Assembly (NCBI GenBank): GCA_945866305.1
Contig: CAMBGS010000010.1
Span: forward strand, 1-33,342
Length of the DNA: 33,342 nucleotides
Origin: Bifidobacterium breve
GTDB taxonomy: Bacteria > Actinomycetota > Actinomycetes > Nanopelagicales > Nanopelagicaceae
Direction: 5' to 3'
Below are positions 9,814 to 18,436 of this stretch, piece by piece. The notes below the pieces were generated by a model. It did not search any database, was not told the DNA's origin, and was given only the letters and a program-made list of their open reading frames with translations. Within the stretch, counting starts at the first letter, position 1, and each line of letters opens with the position of its first letter. Both the position numbers and the translations under genes were made by a program.

Positions 9814-9853
9814 AAACCCAGACTAATCAGCCACAAAAGAATTCTCGCAACCC

Positions 9854-9884
9854 GTTGACATATAAATAGTCAACAATTTACACT
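9854..9884 (+). promoter_or_regulatory. Promoter and GntR-type operator of the ABC uptake operon
   Basis: A -35 box TTGACA (9855-9860) and a -10 box TACACT (9879-9884) are 18 bp apart. The perfect inverted repeat GTTGAC-N9-GTCAAC (9854-9859 and 9869-9874) covers the -35 box and most of the spacer. The same TTGAC-N9-GTCAA arrangement, followed by CAAT, occurs at 15857-15875 before the GntR gene. Binding there would block RNA polymerase. The expected start is near 9891, and the short leader holds the stem GCGCT-GTTA-AGCGC (9895-9908). Confidence 0.65.
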
Positions 9885-9935
9885 CAATTAGCTTGCGCTG
9901 TTAAGCGCGACAAAAATGCGAGAAGGGTTGCGTGA

Positions 9936-11228
9936 ATGAAAAAAAAGTTAACAAGCGGACTAGCAATTCTTGCGGTATTCGGCTTAGCAGTATCAGCCAT
10001 GCCTCAAGCTTCTGCTGCAACTAAATCAATAAAGATCGGTCTTCTCTTCCCAACAACAGGGCCAATGGCGCTGCTGGGAACAGACCAATCTGTCGGCGCT
10101 GAAATGGTTCTAAAGTGGGCCAACAGCAAAGGCGGAATTAAAGGAGTCCCTATTGAAATTTTCAAGGGTGATTCAAAGAGCAGCCCTGCTGAAGGAGCAA
10201 CTGCAGCGCAGCGCCTGATTGATCAAAATGGCGTACAAATTATTATCGGCTCATACAGTTCAGGAATTGCTGCGGCAATCGCCCCTGTTGCTCAGCGTAA
10301 TAACGTAATCCTTTGGGAAGTTGGAGCAGTATCCCCAACTGTTAACTCTCAGCGTTATTCAAATTTCCTTCGCACAGTTGGTGTATCTGCAACATATGCA
10401 GCCGCTGATTATGACTTCACTGTCAACTTCTTAGCTAAGAAGTTGGGTAAGCCTGCAAAGTCACTAAGAATCGCAATTGCAAATAATGATGGTGCTTTTG
10501 CTACAAGTGTTGGCGATGCTGTGAACTCATTGTTCACGAAAAAAGGTCTAGATGTTGTTGCAAAGGAAGTTTATCCAGTCACCTCGACTGACTTAACTCC
10601 TACAATTTTGAAGCTAAAAGCTGCAAAACCAGATGTACTCTTCTTAACACCAGATGCTGCAGATGCTCTGCTCTTCTGGCAGACCGCACAGCAACAAAAC
10701 TTCAACGTTGATGCACTTGTTGGTTCTTCAGGAATCGGCGGAGCAGGATTCGTTGCTAAGTTTGGTGCAGCCGGGGTTGAAGGCGTATACGATGTTGAAG
10801 CTCCTGCTTTAGCAACAATGAATTATGATGGCTTGGACCCAGCGGTTGCTGCACTCACAAAAGAGTGGGTAAAGGCTTTCGCAGCTTCAGAAGGTCATCC
10901 TTGCGCAGTTCACTGTGGTGATGGAATCGGCGGCGCATATACATTGGTTACCGATGTGTTGCCACGCGCTTTCGCTTACAAAAATACCACTTTGACAGCA
11001 AAGGGCATCATTGCTTCAGCAATGAGAACCAACATCAAAGAGGGTGGAACACCACAAGGCTTTGGTGTGAAATTCTCAAACACATCCAAGTCAACACCGG
11101 GTGAAAATGAACGCGCACGATCAGTAATCATGCAATGGCAGAGCGGAAGCTTGAAGGTCGTTTGGCCTGCAGGACTTGCAAGCTCTACTCCAATTGCTCC
11201 AATGGTTACTTGGGACAAGCGCAAGTAA
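9936..11228 (+). CDS. ABC transporter substrate-binding protein (LivJ/type I periplasmic fold)
   Basis: The 430-residue exported protein has a signal peptide of about 27 residues ending ASA. The mature N-terminus KIGLLFPTTGPMALLG is typical of Leu/Ile/Val-type (Peripla_BP_6) receptors. A GSYSSGIAAAIAPVA segment and a C-terminal Cys pair (HPCAVHCGD) are visible. It should capture an amino-acid-like or carboxylate ligand for the permeases downstream. There is no lipobox Cys, so a lipid anchor is not evident, which is unusual for a Gram-positive receptor. AGAAGGG lies 8 bases before the ATG. Many proteins of this family in catabolic operons bind aromatic or organic acids rather than amino acids, so the ligand stays open. 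Confidence 0.9.
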   Translation: MKKKLTSGLAILAVFGLAVSAMPQASAATKSIKIGLLFPTTGPMALLGTDQSVGAEMVLKWANSKGGIKGVPIEIFKGDSKSSPAEGATAAQRLIDQNGVQIIIGSYSSGIAAAIAPVAQRNNVILWEVGAVSPTVNSQRYSNFLRTVGVSATYAAADYDFTVNFLAKKLGKPAKSLRIAIANNDGAFATSVGDAVNSLFTKKGLDVVAKEVYPVTSTDLTPTILKLKAAKPDVLFLTPDAADALLFWQTAQQQNFNVDALVGSSGIGGAGFVAKFGAAGVEGVYDVEAPALATMNYDGLDPAVAALTKEWVKAFAASEGHPCAVHCGDGIGGAYTLVTDVLPRAFAYKNTTLTAKGIIASAMRTNIKEGGTPQGFGVKFSNTSKSTPGENERARSVIMQWQSGSLKVVWPAGLASSTPIAPMVTWDKRK

Positions 11229-11237
11229 TTGATCCAA

Positions 11238-11259
11238 AACTACATGGATCCATGTAGTT
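11238..11259 (+). other. Perfect 22-bp palindrome between receptor and permease genes
   Basis: The left arm AACTACATGGA and its exact complement TCCATGTAGTT meet without a gap and give a stem of about 9 bp with a 4-base loop in mRNA. It lies in the 62-bp gap after the receptor stop. Such stems often stabilise the upstream message so that the receptor is made in excess over the membrane components. TTAAATAATT follows, so it may also act as a leaky terminator. Confidence 0.6.
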
Positions 11260-11290
11260 AAATAATTAAGAGAAAGTAGGTTCCCACCCA

Positions 11291-12157
11291 ATGTTTGCCT
11301 CTGTATTGGTCAGCGGCTTGGTATTGGGTGGGATCTACTCTTTAGTAGGCGCTGGACTCAATCTCATCTTTGGCGTAGTTAAGATAATTAACTTTGCTCA
11401 AGGTGCGCTCTTGATGTTCGGCGCCTACTTCTCTTATTGGATAGTCACTTGGCTTGGTATAGATCCTTATCTAACCTTGCCAATTGTTGCGGTAGGAATG
11501 GCTCTTCTCGGATATTTGATCCAAACTACTTTGATTAATCCTGTATTAAAGCAAGAGCGCACTAGTCAGTTACTGATTACCTTTGGAATCTCACTTCTAA
11601 TTCAAAATGGCGCACTCGCCCTTTGGGGTCCAGACATCAGATTTGTGCAGTCATTTGCTGGATATGACACATTTGCTTTTCTAGGTATTCGTGTTGGCGT
11701 TAGCGCCGCCATAGCAATATTGGGCGCCGCAATAATTATTTTCCTACTTTTCGTTTTCTTGAATAAATCCAAAATGGGCACGGCAATTCGAGCAGTATCT
11801 CAACAATCTGATTCTGCCTTGCTGGCTGGAATTGATGTGAAGCGAGTTTATGCAATTGCTTTCGCAATCGGAAGCGCCATGGTTGGGGTTGCCTCCGTCT
11901 TAATGATTCCAATTTATGACATCTATCCATTAATGGGTGAACAATTCGGTGTTATCGCCTTTATTGTGGTTGTCCTCGGTGGATTGGGAAATGTTCAAGG
12001 AGCTGCAATCGCAGGCGTATTTTTAGGTGTTACACAGAACATTTTCGCAGTGTATGTAAGCAATCAACTTTCAGTGGCGATTTTATTCTTAATATTTCTT
12101 ATTACTCTTCTTTTCCGTCCACAAGGAATCTTCATTAGAAAGATGCGTGTGTCCTAA
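11291..12157 (+). CDS. LivH-like ABC transporter permease
   Basis: The 288-residue protein with about eight hydrophobic helices matches branched-chain amino-acid-type permease LivH. The N-terminal GLVLGGIYSLVGAGLNLIFG and NFAQGALLMFGAY segments are conserved in that family, and the coupling region SGIxVxRVYAIAFAIG-type (here AGIDVKRVYAIAFAIG) contacts the ATPase. It forms half of the membrane channel with the next gene product, which starts 2 bases after this stop. The first gene after the palindrome, it has its own AGTAGG site upstream. Confidence 0.92.
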   Translation: MFASVLVSGLVLGGIYSLVGAGLNLIFGVVKIINFAQGALLMFGAYFSYWIVTWLGIDPYLTLPIVAVGMALLGYLIQTTLINPVLKQERTSQLLITFGISLLIQNGALALWGPDIRFVQSFAGYDTFAFLGIRVGVSAAIAILGAAIIIFLLFVFLNKSKMGTAIRAVSQQSDSALLAGIDVKRVYAIAFAIGSAMVGVASVLMIPIYDIYPLMGEQFGVIAFIVVVLGGLGNVQGAAIAGVFLGVTQNIFAVYVSNQLSVAILFLIFLITLLFRPQGIFIRKMRVS

Positions 12158-12159
12158 AT

Positions 12160-13200
12160 ATGAGAATGCGAAATAAGAAAGCTACTAGCGAAGCATCTAG
12201 CATTCTGACAATTCCAGGTCTACAAAGTGCAGGATGGCCGGCTTTTCTAGGAATTGCAGTTATCTTGATTGGAATCCTTGCTTTTCCTGTTGCATTCGAT
12301 GTTAGATTTTATTTTGTCCAAGTCGGAATCTTGATAATGTTTTATGCAACTTTGGGAACTGCCTGGGGAATAGTCGGTGGATACGCTGGCCAACACTCAA
12401 TAGGCCAGGCAGCTTTTGTTGGTATTGGCGCTTATACCTCAACGCTTCTTTATATGAAATTAGATATTTCACCGTGGATTGGTTTGATTGCAGGAATGTT
12501 GCTTTCTGCCTTGATTGCCGCGGTGATTGGTTATCCACTGTTTCGTTATGGACTAAAAGGTGATTATTTCGCACTTGGTACTGTCGCACTGGGCCTTATC
12601 ATTTTTGAGATAACCACGAGCTTTTCTACAATTACCGGTGGATCTCAGGGTATACCGCTTAAATACGAAGAAAATCCTCTAAATTTTCAATTTCCTAATC
12701 GCACTGTCTATTACTACATAATTTTTATAATCTGGATATTGACCGTATTCATCTCATATAAACTACGGCGCTCTCGTGCGGGTTTTGAAATGTTAGCTGT
12801 TAGAGATGACGAAATTGCAGCCGCCCGTGGTGGAATCAGCGTGCTCAAAGCAAAACTCACCGCCTTTATTCTTGCGGCAGTTATTTCTGCCGCCGCTGGA
12901 ACATTCTTCGCACAGTTCATTCTCTTTCTGGACCCAAGTACGGTAATGAGCCTTGGTATTTCAGTACAAATTATTCTCGTCGCCGTACTTGGCGGAATGA
13001 ATAGTTACTTGGGGGGAACACTGGGCGCAATAATCTTGATTCCAGTATCGCAATTACTCGCAAGCACATTCACAGAAAGACCAGGAACCGATATAGCCCT
13101 CTATGGAGTTATTCTGATCGTTCTTATGCTCTTTATGCCAAATGGAATCCTTGGTTTATTTCGAAATTCTCCTAAATGGCGCAAGATTGTGGGTTGGTAA
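12160..13200 (+). CDS. LivM-like ABC transporter permease
   Basis: The 346-residue protein is the second permease. A polar N-terminus of about 25 residues precedes eight or more helices. The hallmark GGYAGQHSIGQAAFVGIGAY of LivM lies near residues 70-90. The EAA-like coupling loop with AVRDDEIAAARGGI and the C-terminal LMLFMPNGILG are also standard. The ATG follows the LivH stop after 2 bases, so translation is coupled. With LivH, LivG, LivF and the receptor it completes an importer for a small amino-acid-like or organic-acid substrate. Confidence 0.92.
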   Translation: MRMRNKKATSEASSILTIPGLQSAGWPAFLGIAVILIGILAFPVAFDVRFYFVQVGILIMFYATLGTAWGIVGGYAGQHSIGQAAFVGIGAYTSTLLYMKLDISPWIGLIAGMLLSALIAAVIGYPLFRYGLKGDYFALGTVALGLIIFEITTSFSTITGGSQGIPLKYEENPLNFQFPNRTVYYYIIFIIWILTVFISYKLRRSRAGFEMLAVRDDEIAAARGGISVLKAKLTAFILAAVISAAAGTFFAQFILFLDPSTVMSLGISVQIILVAVLGGMNSYLGGTLGAIILIPVSQLLASTFTERPGTDIALYGVILIVLMLFMPNGILGLFRNSPKWRKIVGW

Positions 13201-13202
13201 CC

Positions 13203-13922
13203 ATGGCCAGTTCAATTTTGAGCATTCAAAATGTTAAGAAATCTTTTGGAGGCCTTGATGTCCTCAAAGGGATTAATCTTGAGATTGAGGAAGGAAAAAT
13301 CACCGGAATTATTGGGCCAAATGGCGCAGGCAAATCGACTCTCTTTGACATTATTTCTGGATATCAAAAAGCAAATGAAGGCAAAATTATTTTTGAAGGT
13401 AAAGATGTAAGCAAATTAATGCCACATTTGCTGGCACGCCAAGGCGTGATTCGTACCTTCCAGTTGACCCGCATATTTCGCAATCTGACTGTTGCTGAAA
13501 ATTTGCTTGTTTTCGCTTCAAATTCGAAGAATCAAAAAGGAAATTCAAATGAAAGAGCGATTGAACTATTAGAATTTGTACACTTGAGCGGGCTAGTAAA
13601 TGATGAGGCTTCAACGTTATCTTATGGGCAGTCGAAGTTACTTGAATTTGCCCAAGTTCTAATGCACTCTCCTAAAATATTATTGCTAGATGAGCCATTC
13701 GCTGGAATTAATCCAGGGCTAATTGATCAGATGATGCAACATCTTCGCAAGCTTCAATCTGAAGGTTTAACAATTGTCTTGATTGAGCACAACTTGCCTA
13801 TGGTCGCCAAACTTTGCGACAGCATTGCCGTTGTCACTAACGGTGTGATTGAGATGCATGGTGCACCGGATGTAATTGTTAATGATTCTCGAGTGAAGGA
13901 GGTATTCCTCGGTGGACACTAA
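13203..13922 (+). CDS. LivG-like ABC transporter ATP-binding protein
   Basis: The 239-residue ATPase has Walker A IGPNGAGKS, signature LSYGQ, Walker B ILLLDEPFAGINPG and the H-loop LIEHNLPMV. The FAGINPG after Walker B is the LivG signature and distinguishes it from LivF. I start it at the ATG at 13203, two bases after the LivM stop, because MASSILSIQNVKKSFGG is the expected family N-terminus. A start at 13176 would add nine unlike residues and overlap LivM. It energises uptake together with the following LivF-type ATPase. Confidence 0.9.
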   Translation: MASSILSIQNVKKSFGGLDVLKGINLEIEEGKITGIIGPNGAGKSTLFDIISGYQKANEGKIIFEGKDVSKLMPHLLARQGVIRTFQLTRIFRNLTVAENLLVFASNSKNQKGNSNERAIELLEFVHLSGLVNDEASTLSYGQSKLLEFAQVLMHSPKILLLDEPFAGINPGLIDQMMQHLRKLQSEGLTIVLIEHNLPMVAKLCDSIAVVTNGVIEMHGAPDVIVNDSRVKEVFLGGH

Positions 13923-14640
13923 TAATATTTTAGAAGTTCGAAAACTGGTTTCAGGTTACGGAAAACTGGAAACGCTCCACGGTATTGATATGTCAGTTCC
14001 TAGTGGATCCATTACAACAATCATTGGACCTAATGGTTCAGGCAAAAGCTCACTATTGAAGTCAATTTCAGGCTTGATTAAAACCTGGGAAGGTAACGTC
14101 GTTCTCGATGGTAAAGATGTAACCAATTATCCTGCCAATAAATTGGTATACGAAGGAATGACGATGGTCCCACAGGGACGAGTTGTATTCCCGCTGCTAA
14201 CGGTTGAAGAAAACTTAGTAATAAATGCTTTCTCTGTTAAAGATAAAAACGTGGTTCAGGAGCGTTTACAGAAGGCATTTGATTTTCTTCCAATTCTTTC
14301 CGAACGCAGAAAACAATTTGCTGGAAACCTTTCTGGTGGAGAACAGGTAATGCTTTCAATCGCTAAAGTGTTGATGCAGAGCCCCAAGCTATTACTTTTG
14401 GATGAACCTTCCTTAGGTTTATCTCCAAAAATGGTTGATTTTATTTACGATCGTGTTCAGGCATTGGCTGATAACGGTGTCAACATTCTTGTGGTTGAAC
14501 AGAATGTACGCAAAGCACTTTCTGTTGCTGACCACGTAGTGGTTCTTGTGCTTGGAGACGTTAGATTTGAAGGCAATCCGCAAGACCTGGAAAGCAAAGT
14601 TGACCTAGGTACCCTATTTCTTGAAGGCAGGATTGCATAA
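13912..14640 (+). CDS. LivF-like ABC transporter ATP-binding protein
   Basis: The 242-residue second ATPase has Walker A IGPNGSGKS, signature LSGGEQVML, Walker B LLLLDEPSLGLSP and VVEQNVRKAL at the H-loop position, where LivF proteins carry Gln. The GTG start overlaps the LivG gene by 11 bases and has AAGGAGG about 9 bases upstream, inside LivG. The five transport genes are therefore complete. Its stop codon directly abuts the start of the PrpF-family gene, which ties transport to that enzyme. Confidence 0.92.
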   Translation: MDTNNILEVRKLVSGYGKLETLHGIDMSVPSGSITTIIGPNGSGKSSLLKSISGLIKTWEGNVVLDGKDVTNYPANKLVYEGMTMVPQGRVVFPLLTVEENLVINAFSVKDKNVVQERLQKAFDFLPILSERRKQFAGNLSGGEQVMLSIAKVLMQSPKLLLLDEPSLGLSPKMVDFIYDRVQALADNGVNILVVEQNVRKALSVADHVVVLVLGDVRFEGNPQDLESKVDLGTLFLEGRIA

Positions 14641-15828
14641 ATGTCTGAAAACCTTGAAACAGTCGAAGTTCCATGTTCGATATTGCGTGGAGGAACTAGC
14701 CGTGGAGTTTTCTTCTCTGCTAGTGATCTGCCAACAGAGCGTGATTCCATTGGAAAAATTCTTACTAACATTTTGGGAAGTCCAGACGCCCGTCAAATAA
14801 ATGGACTTGGTGGGGCAACTCCGCAGACAAGTAAAGTTGCTATAATTTCTAAGTCTCAACATCCAGAAGCTGATGTTGACTACTTATTTGCTCAAGTCGA
14901 TATCACCAGCGATCTTGTTGACTGGGGTGGCAATTGTGGCAATATTTCATCTGCAGTGGGACCTTATGCAATTAATAAAGGTTTGGTTAAGGCAAATAGT
15001 GATGGTTCTGTCACCACGGTTCGAATAAACAATGTTAATACTGGAAAGATAATCGATGCACAGGTTCCAGTATTTGGTAGCAGAGCTGCAATAGGCGGAG
15101 ATACTTACATCGCTGGTTTCACATTGCCTGGTGCGCGTATTGAGTTAGATTTCAAGTCACCAACCGGAGCAATCACCGGAAAAACTCTCCCAACCGGTAA
15201 TTTGAAAGACCGAGTTATTCTCAAAGATGGAAGAGAAATTGAAATTTCAGTTGTGGATGCGGCCAACCCAACTGTATTTGTGAAGGCGTCTTCGATAGGG
15301 ATGACTGGGCTAGAGCTTCCTGTAGAGATTGAAGCATCACCGCAGATACTTGCAGTTGTGGAAGAGATACGAAGCCAGGTTGCCGTTTGGCTTGGGCTAA
15401 CTGAAAGAGCAGAGTTAGCGTCTTCCGAGACACCAGGTCTTCCAAAGATTGGTTTAATGTCAGCTGCAACCGACTATCAAACATCCGACTCAAAAACGAT
15501 TTTAAAGAGTCAAGTGGATCTAGTAGTTCGGATGTTTTCAATTCGAACCCCACATAAAGCGTGTCAGATCACTGCGGGTATCTGCACAAGCGTTGCAAGT
15601 CTTTTACCAGGAACTGTTGTTTCAGATCTAATGGAGTTAAAGGCTTCTTCAGATGGCAGAACAGCAGTTCGGCTTGGTCATCCTTCAGGAATTATGGAGA
15701 CGGTTGTTCACCATGCACCTGGGGATGCCACAGAGATCTTAAAAGTGTCGGTTGTTCGCACTGCCCGAGCGATTATGGATGGCGTGGTCCATGTTCCTGT
15801 CGAACTTTTTAAAGATACGACGAGATAG
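14641..15828 (+). CDS. PrpF/DUF453 family isomerase (methylaconitate or oxalomesaconate type)
   Basis: The 395-residue protein belongs to the PrpF (DUF453) family. Landmarks are ILRGGTSRGVFF at the N-terminus, Lys65 in GGATPQTSK and Cys99 in WGGNCGN, matching the catalytic Lys and Cys known for PrpF. Two similar alpha/beta lobes are apparent. Family members move the double bond or hydrogen of unsaturated polycarboxylates: 2-methylaconitate cis-trans isomerase and 4-oxalomesaconate tautomerase (GalD) are the studied cases. No AcnD or other methylcitrate-cycle gene lies nearby, so propionate metabolism is not supported. Its ATG follows the LivF stop with no gap, suggesting it acts on the imported compound or an early product. 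Confidence 0.88.
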   Translation: MSENLETVEVPCSILRGGTSRGVFFSASDLPTERDSIGKILTNILGSPDARQINGLGGATPQTSKVAIISKSQHPEADVDYLFAQVDITSDLVDWGGNCGNISSAVGPYAINKGLVKANSDGSVTTVRINNVNTGKIIDAQVPVFGSRAAIGGDTYIAGFTLPGARIELDFKSPTGAITGKTLPTGNLKDRVILKDGREIEISVVDAANPTVFVKASSIGMTGLELPVEIEASPQILAVVEEIRSQVAVWLGLTERAELASSETPGLPKIGLMSAATDYQTSDSKTILKSQVDLVVRMFSIRTPHKACQITAGICTSVASLLPGTVVSDLMELKASSDGRTAVRLGHPSGIMETVVHHAPGDATEILKVSVVRTARAIMDGVVHVPVELFKDTTR

Positions 15829-15856
15829 GAATCACTACGAATTCATATAAAGTGCA

Positions 15857-15886
15857 TTGACTTTCAAATTGTCAACAATCTATATT
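15857..15886 (+). promoter_or_regulatory. Promoter and autoregulatory operator of the GntR gene
   Basis: A -35 box TTGACT (15857-15862) and a -10 box TATATT (15881-15886) are 18 bp apart, the same spacing as the promoter at 9855-9884. The inverted repeat TTGAC-N9-GTCAA (15857-15861 and 15871-15875) covers the -35 box and spacer, and the bases after it (CAATCTA) resemble CAATTTA at the other site. This is the sole sizeable gap inside the island (111 bp) and probably drives the regulator and all catabolic genes after it. Confidence 0.65.
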
Positions 15887-15939
15887 CAACAAACAGGCTC
15901 CATTAACAGATTTCTTAAGAGAAGGGATAGAAAAGCGAA

Positions 15940-16656
15940 ATGCCTAATAGAAAAAAGGTAAAAGCTTCTGGGGCAGAAGCCGTCGATTATTCTGTCCGAA
16001 CCCTGCGCCGCCAAATTGTGGATGGGTTCCATCATCCAAGCCAGCGAATAAGCGATCTAGCGGTTTCTGAAGAATTAACGGTCAGCCGTACCTCAGTACG
16101 AGAATCTTTCCAAAAATTGGTAACCGAAGGACTTTTGTTCATCGTGCCCAACCGGGGTGCCTTCGTCGTTGAGCGTTCAGCCGAAGAAATCATAGAACTT
16201 TATGAAGTTCGTGAAGCCCTTGAAGTATCTGCAATTCGCCTGGCTATCGAGAAAGCTTCGAATGAAAAGTTAAACTCATTAAAAGAGATGCTATCTGTAA
16301 CTCGAACTTCAATGATTGAGCATGGTGGCCGCTATCCAGTCGAAGTAGATTTCCATAAATCAATTTGCGATTTGGCGGAGAATAAAGAATTGGCTCAGAC
16401 CTTGGAGCTCGTTAACTGCAAGTTAAAGATTGCTCGCAGACAATCTGGTTATATTCCTGAGCGCGCCCGAGCAGCATATGAAGAACATAAAGAAATTCTC
16501 GAAGCCATGATTCATAGAGATATTCCCACTGCGGAAGCGCTAATTCGCCAACATTTAGCGAACTCAAGATTTTCTGTTCAAAAGTCTCTTAAAAGGAAAA
16601 ATTCAGAAAAGGCAAGTGCAGTAGAAAAATCAAACAAGCAACCGTTGTCTGTTTGA
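15940..16656 (+). CDS. GntR family transcriptional regulator, FCD (FadR) subfamily
   Basis: The 238-residue regulator has an N-terminal winged helix (about residues 15-75, with ISDLAVSEELTVSRTSVRES as the recognition region). An all-helical FCD ligand domain (about 80-215) follows, with the typical VREALEVSAIRLA entry, DFHKSI and late His residues that form the metal and ligand site. The C-terminus is basic. FCD regulators usually sense a carboxylate intermediate and bind short inverted repeats. Two matching repeats, before this gene and before the uptake operon, are the likely targets. The ATG has AGAAGGGA upstream. It leads the catabolic genes, with only 18 bases to the next one. Confidence 0.9.
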   Translation: MPNRKKVKASGAEAVDYSVRTLRRQIVDGFHHPSQRISDLAVSEELTVSRTSVRESFQKLVTEGLLFIVPNRGAFVVERSAEEIIELYEVREALEVSAIRLAIEKASNEKLNSLKEMLSVTRTSMIEHGGRYPVEVDFHKSICDLAENKELAQTLELVNCKLKIARRQSGYIPERARAAYEEHKEILEAMIHRDIPTAEALIRQHLANSRFSVQKSLKRKNSEKASAVEKSNKQPLSV

Positions 16657-16674
16657 GAAGCGAAGGGAAAAATA

Positions 16675-18423
16675 ATGCAAAAACTCAGAGGCGCAGATAT
16701 TGTCGCAGAATCCCTAGTTCGCCTGGGTGTTGAGTACGTAATTGGCGTACCAGGTCATACTGTTCTTGATCTTCTAGATGCTTTAAAACAACGTAAAGAC
16801 CGTATTACTGCGATTATGGTTCGCAACGAAGAAACTTCTGGCTATATGGCAGATGCTTATTTTAGAATTAAACATAAGCCAATTGTTGTTCTAGCCCACA
16901 ACAGCGTTGGTGCTGCAAACACTCTCACCGGCGTGATGAGTGCAATGCTTGACTCTTCAGCAATGATAGTAATTACTGGAGATGCATGGACTAAGACTCA
17001 GGGACGAGGCGCATTCCAGGAGTTAGTGCACTCACGTGACGCAGGAACTGCAGATATATTTCGAGGAAGCGTAAAGAGATCTTGGACAGTAAATAAGCCT
17101 GAAAAGTTGCTAGAAGTATTTCTCAAGGCATATAAAGAATCTGTAAGTGGACGTCCAGGTCCAGTTCATATTGATATTACGCAAGAAGCCTTCACTGAGT
17201 TGGCAGAAGTCGAATTTCCTGAAAATGTCTTCGATTTTGTTCCAAACTCTCGTACTCGTGGTGATGCCGCTGCAACTAAGAGCGCCTTCGAATTAATTTC
17301 GAAAGCTAAGCGCCCAGTTCTTCTTGCAGGTGGAGGAACTAACCGCGGAAAGGCGAGCAAGCAAATTATCGCCCTTGCGGAAGCGCTTAACATTCCAGTT
17401 GTCACAACCTCTATGGGTAAAGGCGTAGTTCCAGATTCAAATAAATTGTATCTAGGCGTAAGCGGATGGGTCGGAACCACAACTGCAAATCATGCTCTGC
17501 GAAGTGCAGATGTAATTCTTGCGATGGGAACCAGATTCTCGGAGACAGACACAGCTGGCTATACCGATGGCGCTGTATTTTCAATCCCCAAAACAAAGCT
17601 CATCCAAGTTGATATTGATCCTGTTGAAATTGCGAGACACTATCCAGTCGAAATTGGAATCGTTGGAGATGTTGCTGCAGTTGCCGAAGATCTTTTGGAA
17701 CTTATCAAAACTTCAAACCATAAAGCATCAGAGCATAAAGAGTGGTGGGCATCCATCAATGAAGTTCGTGCTTCTTGGGTTAAAGAAGTTGAAGATTGCT
17801 TTAATCCAGATTCAGATCCAATCGAACCGGGCCGCCTAACTCAAGAAATTCGTAAGGCGCTACCTAAAGATGGAATTATGATGACCGACGTTGGAAATTC
17901 ACAAAAGTGGATTATTCAGCAATTCCCAACTTATGCGCCCGATACATTTATAACTTCTCTCGGCGGAGCATCTATGGGCTTTGGTCCATGCGGAGTTGCT
18001 GGTGCGGCGCTGGCTGCTCCAGGTAAAAAAGTAGCGGTAATCACTGGTGACGGTTCAATGTCAATGAGTCTTCACATTTATCCAACAATTGTTGAATTGA
18101 ATCTTCCAGTTGTTTACATTGTGGCAAATGACTTTGCTTGGGCATCTGTTGATGGACCGCAGGCAAAAAGATTTGGGCCAAATCAAGACTTCTTCACACG
18201 ATTCAAGCTTGCAGATGGATCTCCATACGAACTTGATTTCTCTGCTATCGCAAATGCATGCGGCTTAAAGGCTGAGAAAGTTAAATCAGTTAAGGATTTA
18301 CCAGCTGCACTCGAGAGAGCAATGGCTGCAAAGGGTCCTTACCTTCTAGATGTAGAAGTAAGACGCGACACATATGTTCCAATGACCGCTCGTGGTGGAT
18401 ACCCACTTCCTGCTGTCGAATAA
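16675..18423 (+). CDS. ThDP-dependent acetolactate synthase/decarboxylase-like enzyme
   Basis: The 582-residue protein has the full POX/ALS three-domain layout. The pyrimidine-binding domain carries the catalytic Glu52 in VRNEET. A middle domain with the AGGGTNR motif follows. The pyrophosphate-binding domain has the ThDP-Mg motif GDGS at 458-461 and Asn485 in IVAND. It should decarboxylate a 2-oxo acid or ligate the resulting two-carbon unit. Close relatives include acetolactate synthase, benzoylformate and oxalyl-CoA decarboxylases and sulfoacetaldehyde acetyltransferase. No small regulatory subunit (ilvN/ilvH) is next to it, which argues against biosynthetic acetolactate synthase. The aldehyde dehydrogenase gene 13 bases downstream suggests that an aldehyde is formed and then oxidised. 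Confidence 0.85.
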   Translation: MQKLRGADIVAESLVRLGVEYVIGVPGHTVLDLLDALKQRKDRITAIMVRNEETSGYMADAYFRIKHKPIVVLAHNSVGAANTLTGVMSAMLDSSAMIVITGDAWTKTQGRGAFQELVHSRDAGTADIFRGSVKRSWTVNKPEKLLEVFLKAYKESVSGRPGPVHIDITQEAFTELAEVEFPENVFDFVPNSRTRGDAAATKSAFELISKAKRPVLLAGGGTNRGKASKQIIALAEALNIPVVTTSMGKGVVPDSNKLYLGVSGWVGTTTANHALRSADVILAMGTRFSETDTAGYTDGAVFSIPKTKLIQVDIDPVEIARHYPVEIGIVGDVAAVAEDLLELIKTSNHKASEHKEWWASINEVRASWVKEVEDCFNPDSDPIEPGRLTQEIRKALPKDGIMMTDVGNSQKWIIQQFPTYAPDTFITSLGGASMGFGPCGVAGAALAAPGKKVAVITGDGSMSMSLHIYPTIVELNLPVVYIVANDFAWASVDGPQAKRFGPNQDFFTRFKLADGSPYELDFSAIANACGLKAEKVKSVKDLPAALERAMAAKGPYLLDVEVRRDTYVPMTARGGYPLPAVE

Positions 18424-18436
18424 GAGAGGTATTTAA

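Noticed and set aside
9842..9932. Inverted repeat CGCAACCC/GGGTTGCG around the uptake promoter
   Set aside because: The left arm lies upstream of the -35 box and so would not be in the mRNA; an 8-bp match at this distance can occur by chance.
13176..13202. Upstream start for the LivG-like ATPase
   Set aside because: It would overlap LivM and add nine residues unlike the family; the ATG at 13203 gives the expected N-terminus.
14641..15828. PrpF gene as evidence for the methylcitrate cycle
   Set aside because: No AcnD, PrpB, PrpC or PrpD gene is nearby; the neighbours point to another use of the PrpF fold.
16675..18423. Biosynthetic acetolactate synthase (ilvB)
   Set aside because: There is no ilvN/ilvH or ilvC next to it, and it lies in a GntR-controlled catabolic operon beside an aldehyde dehydrogenase gene.
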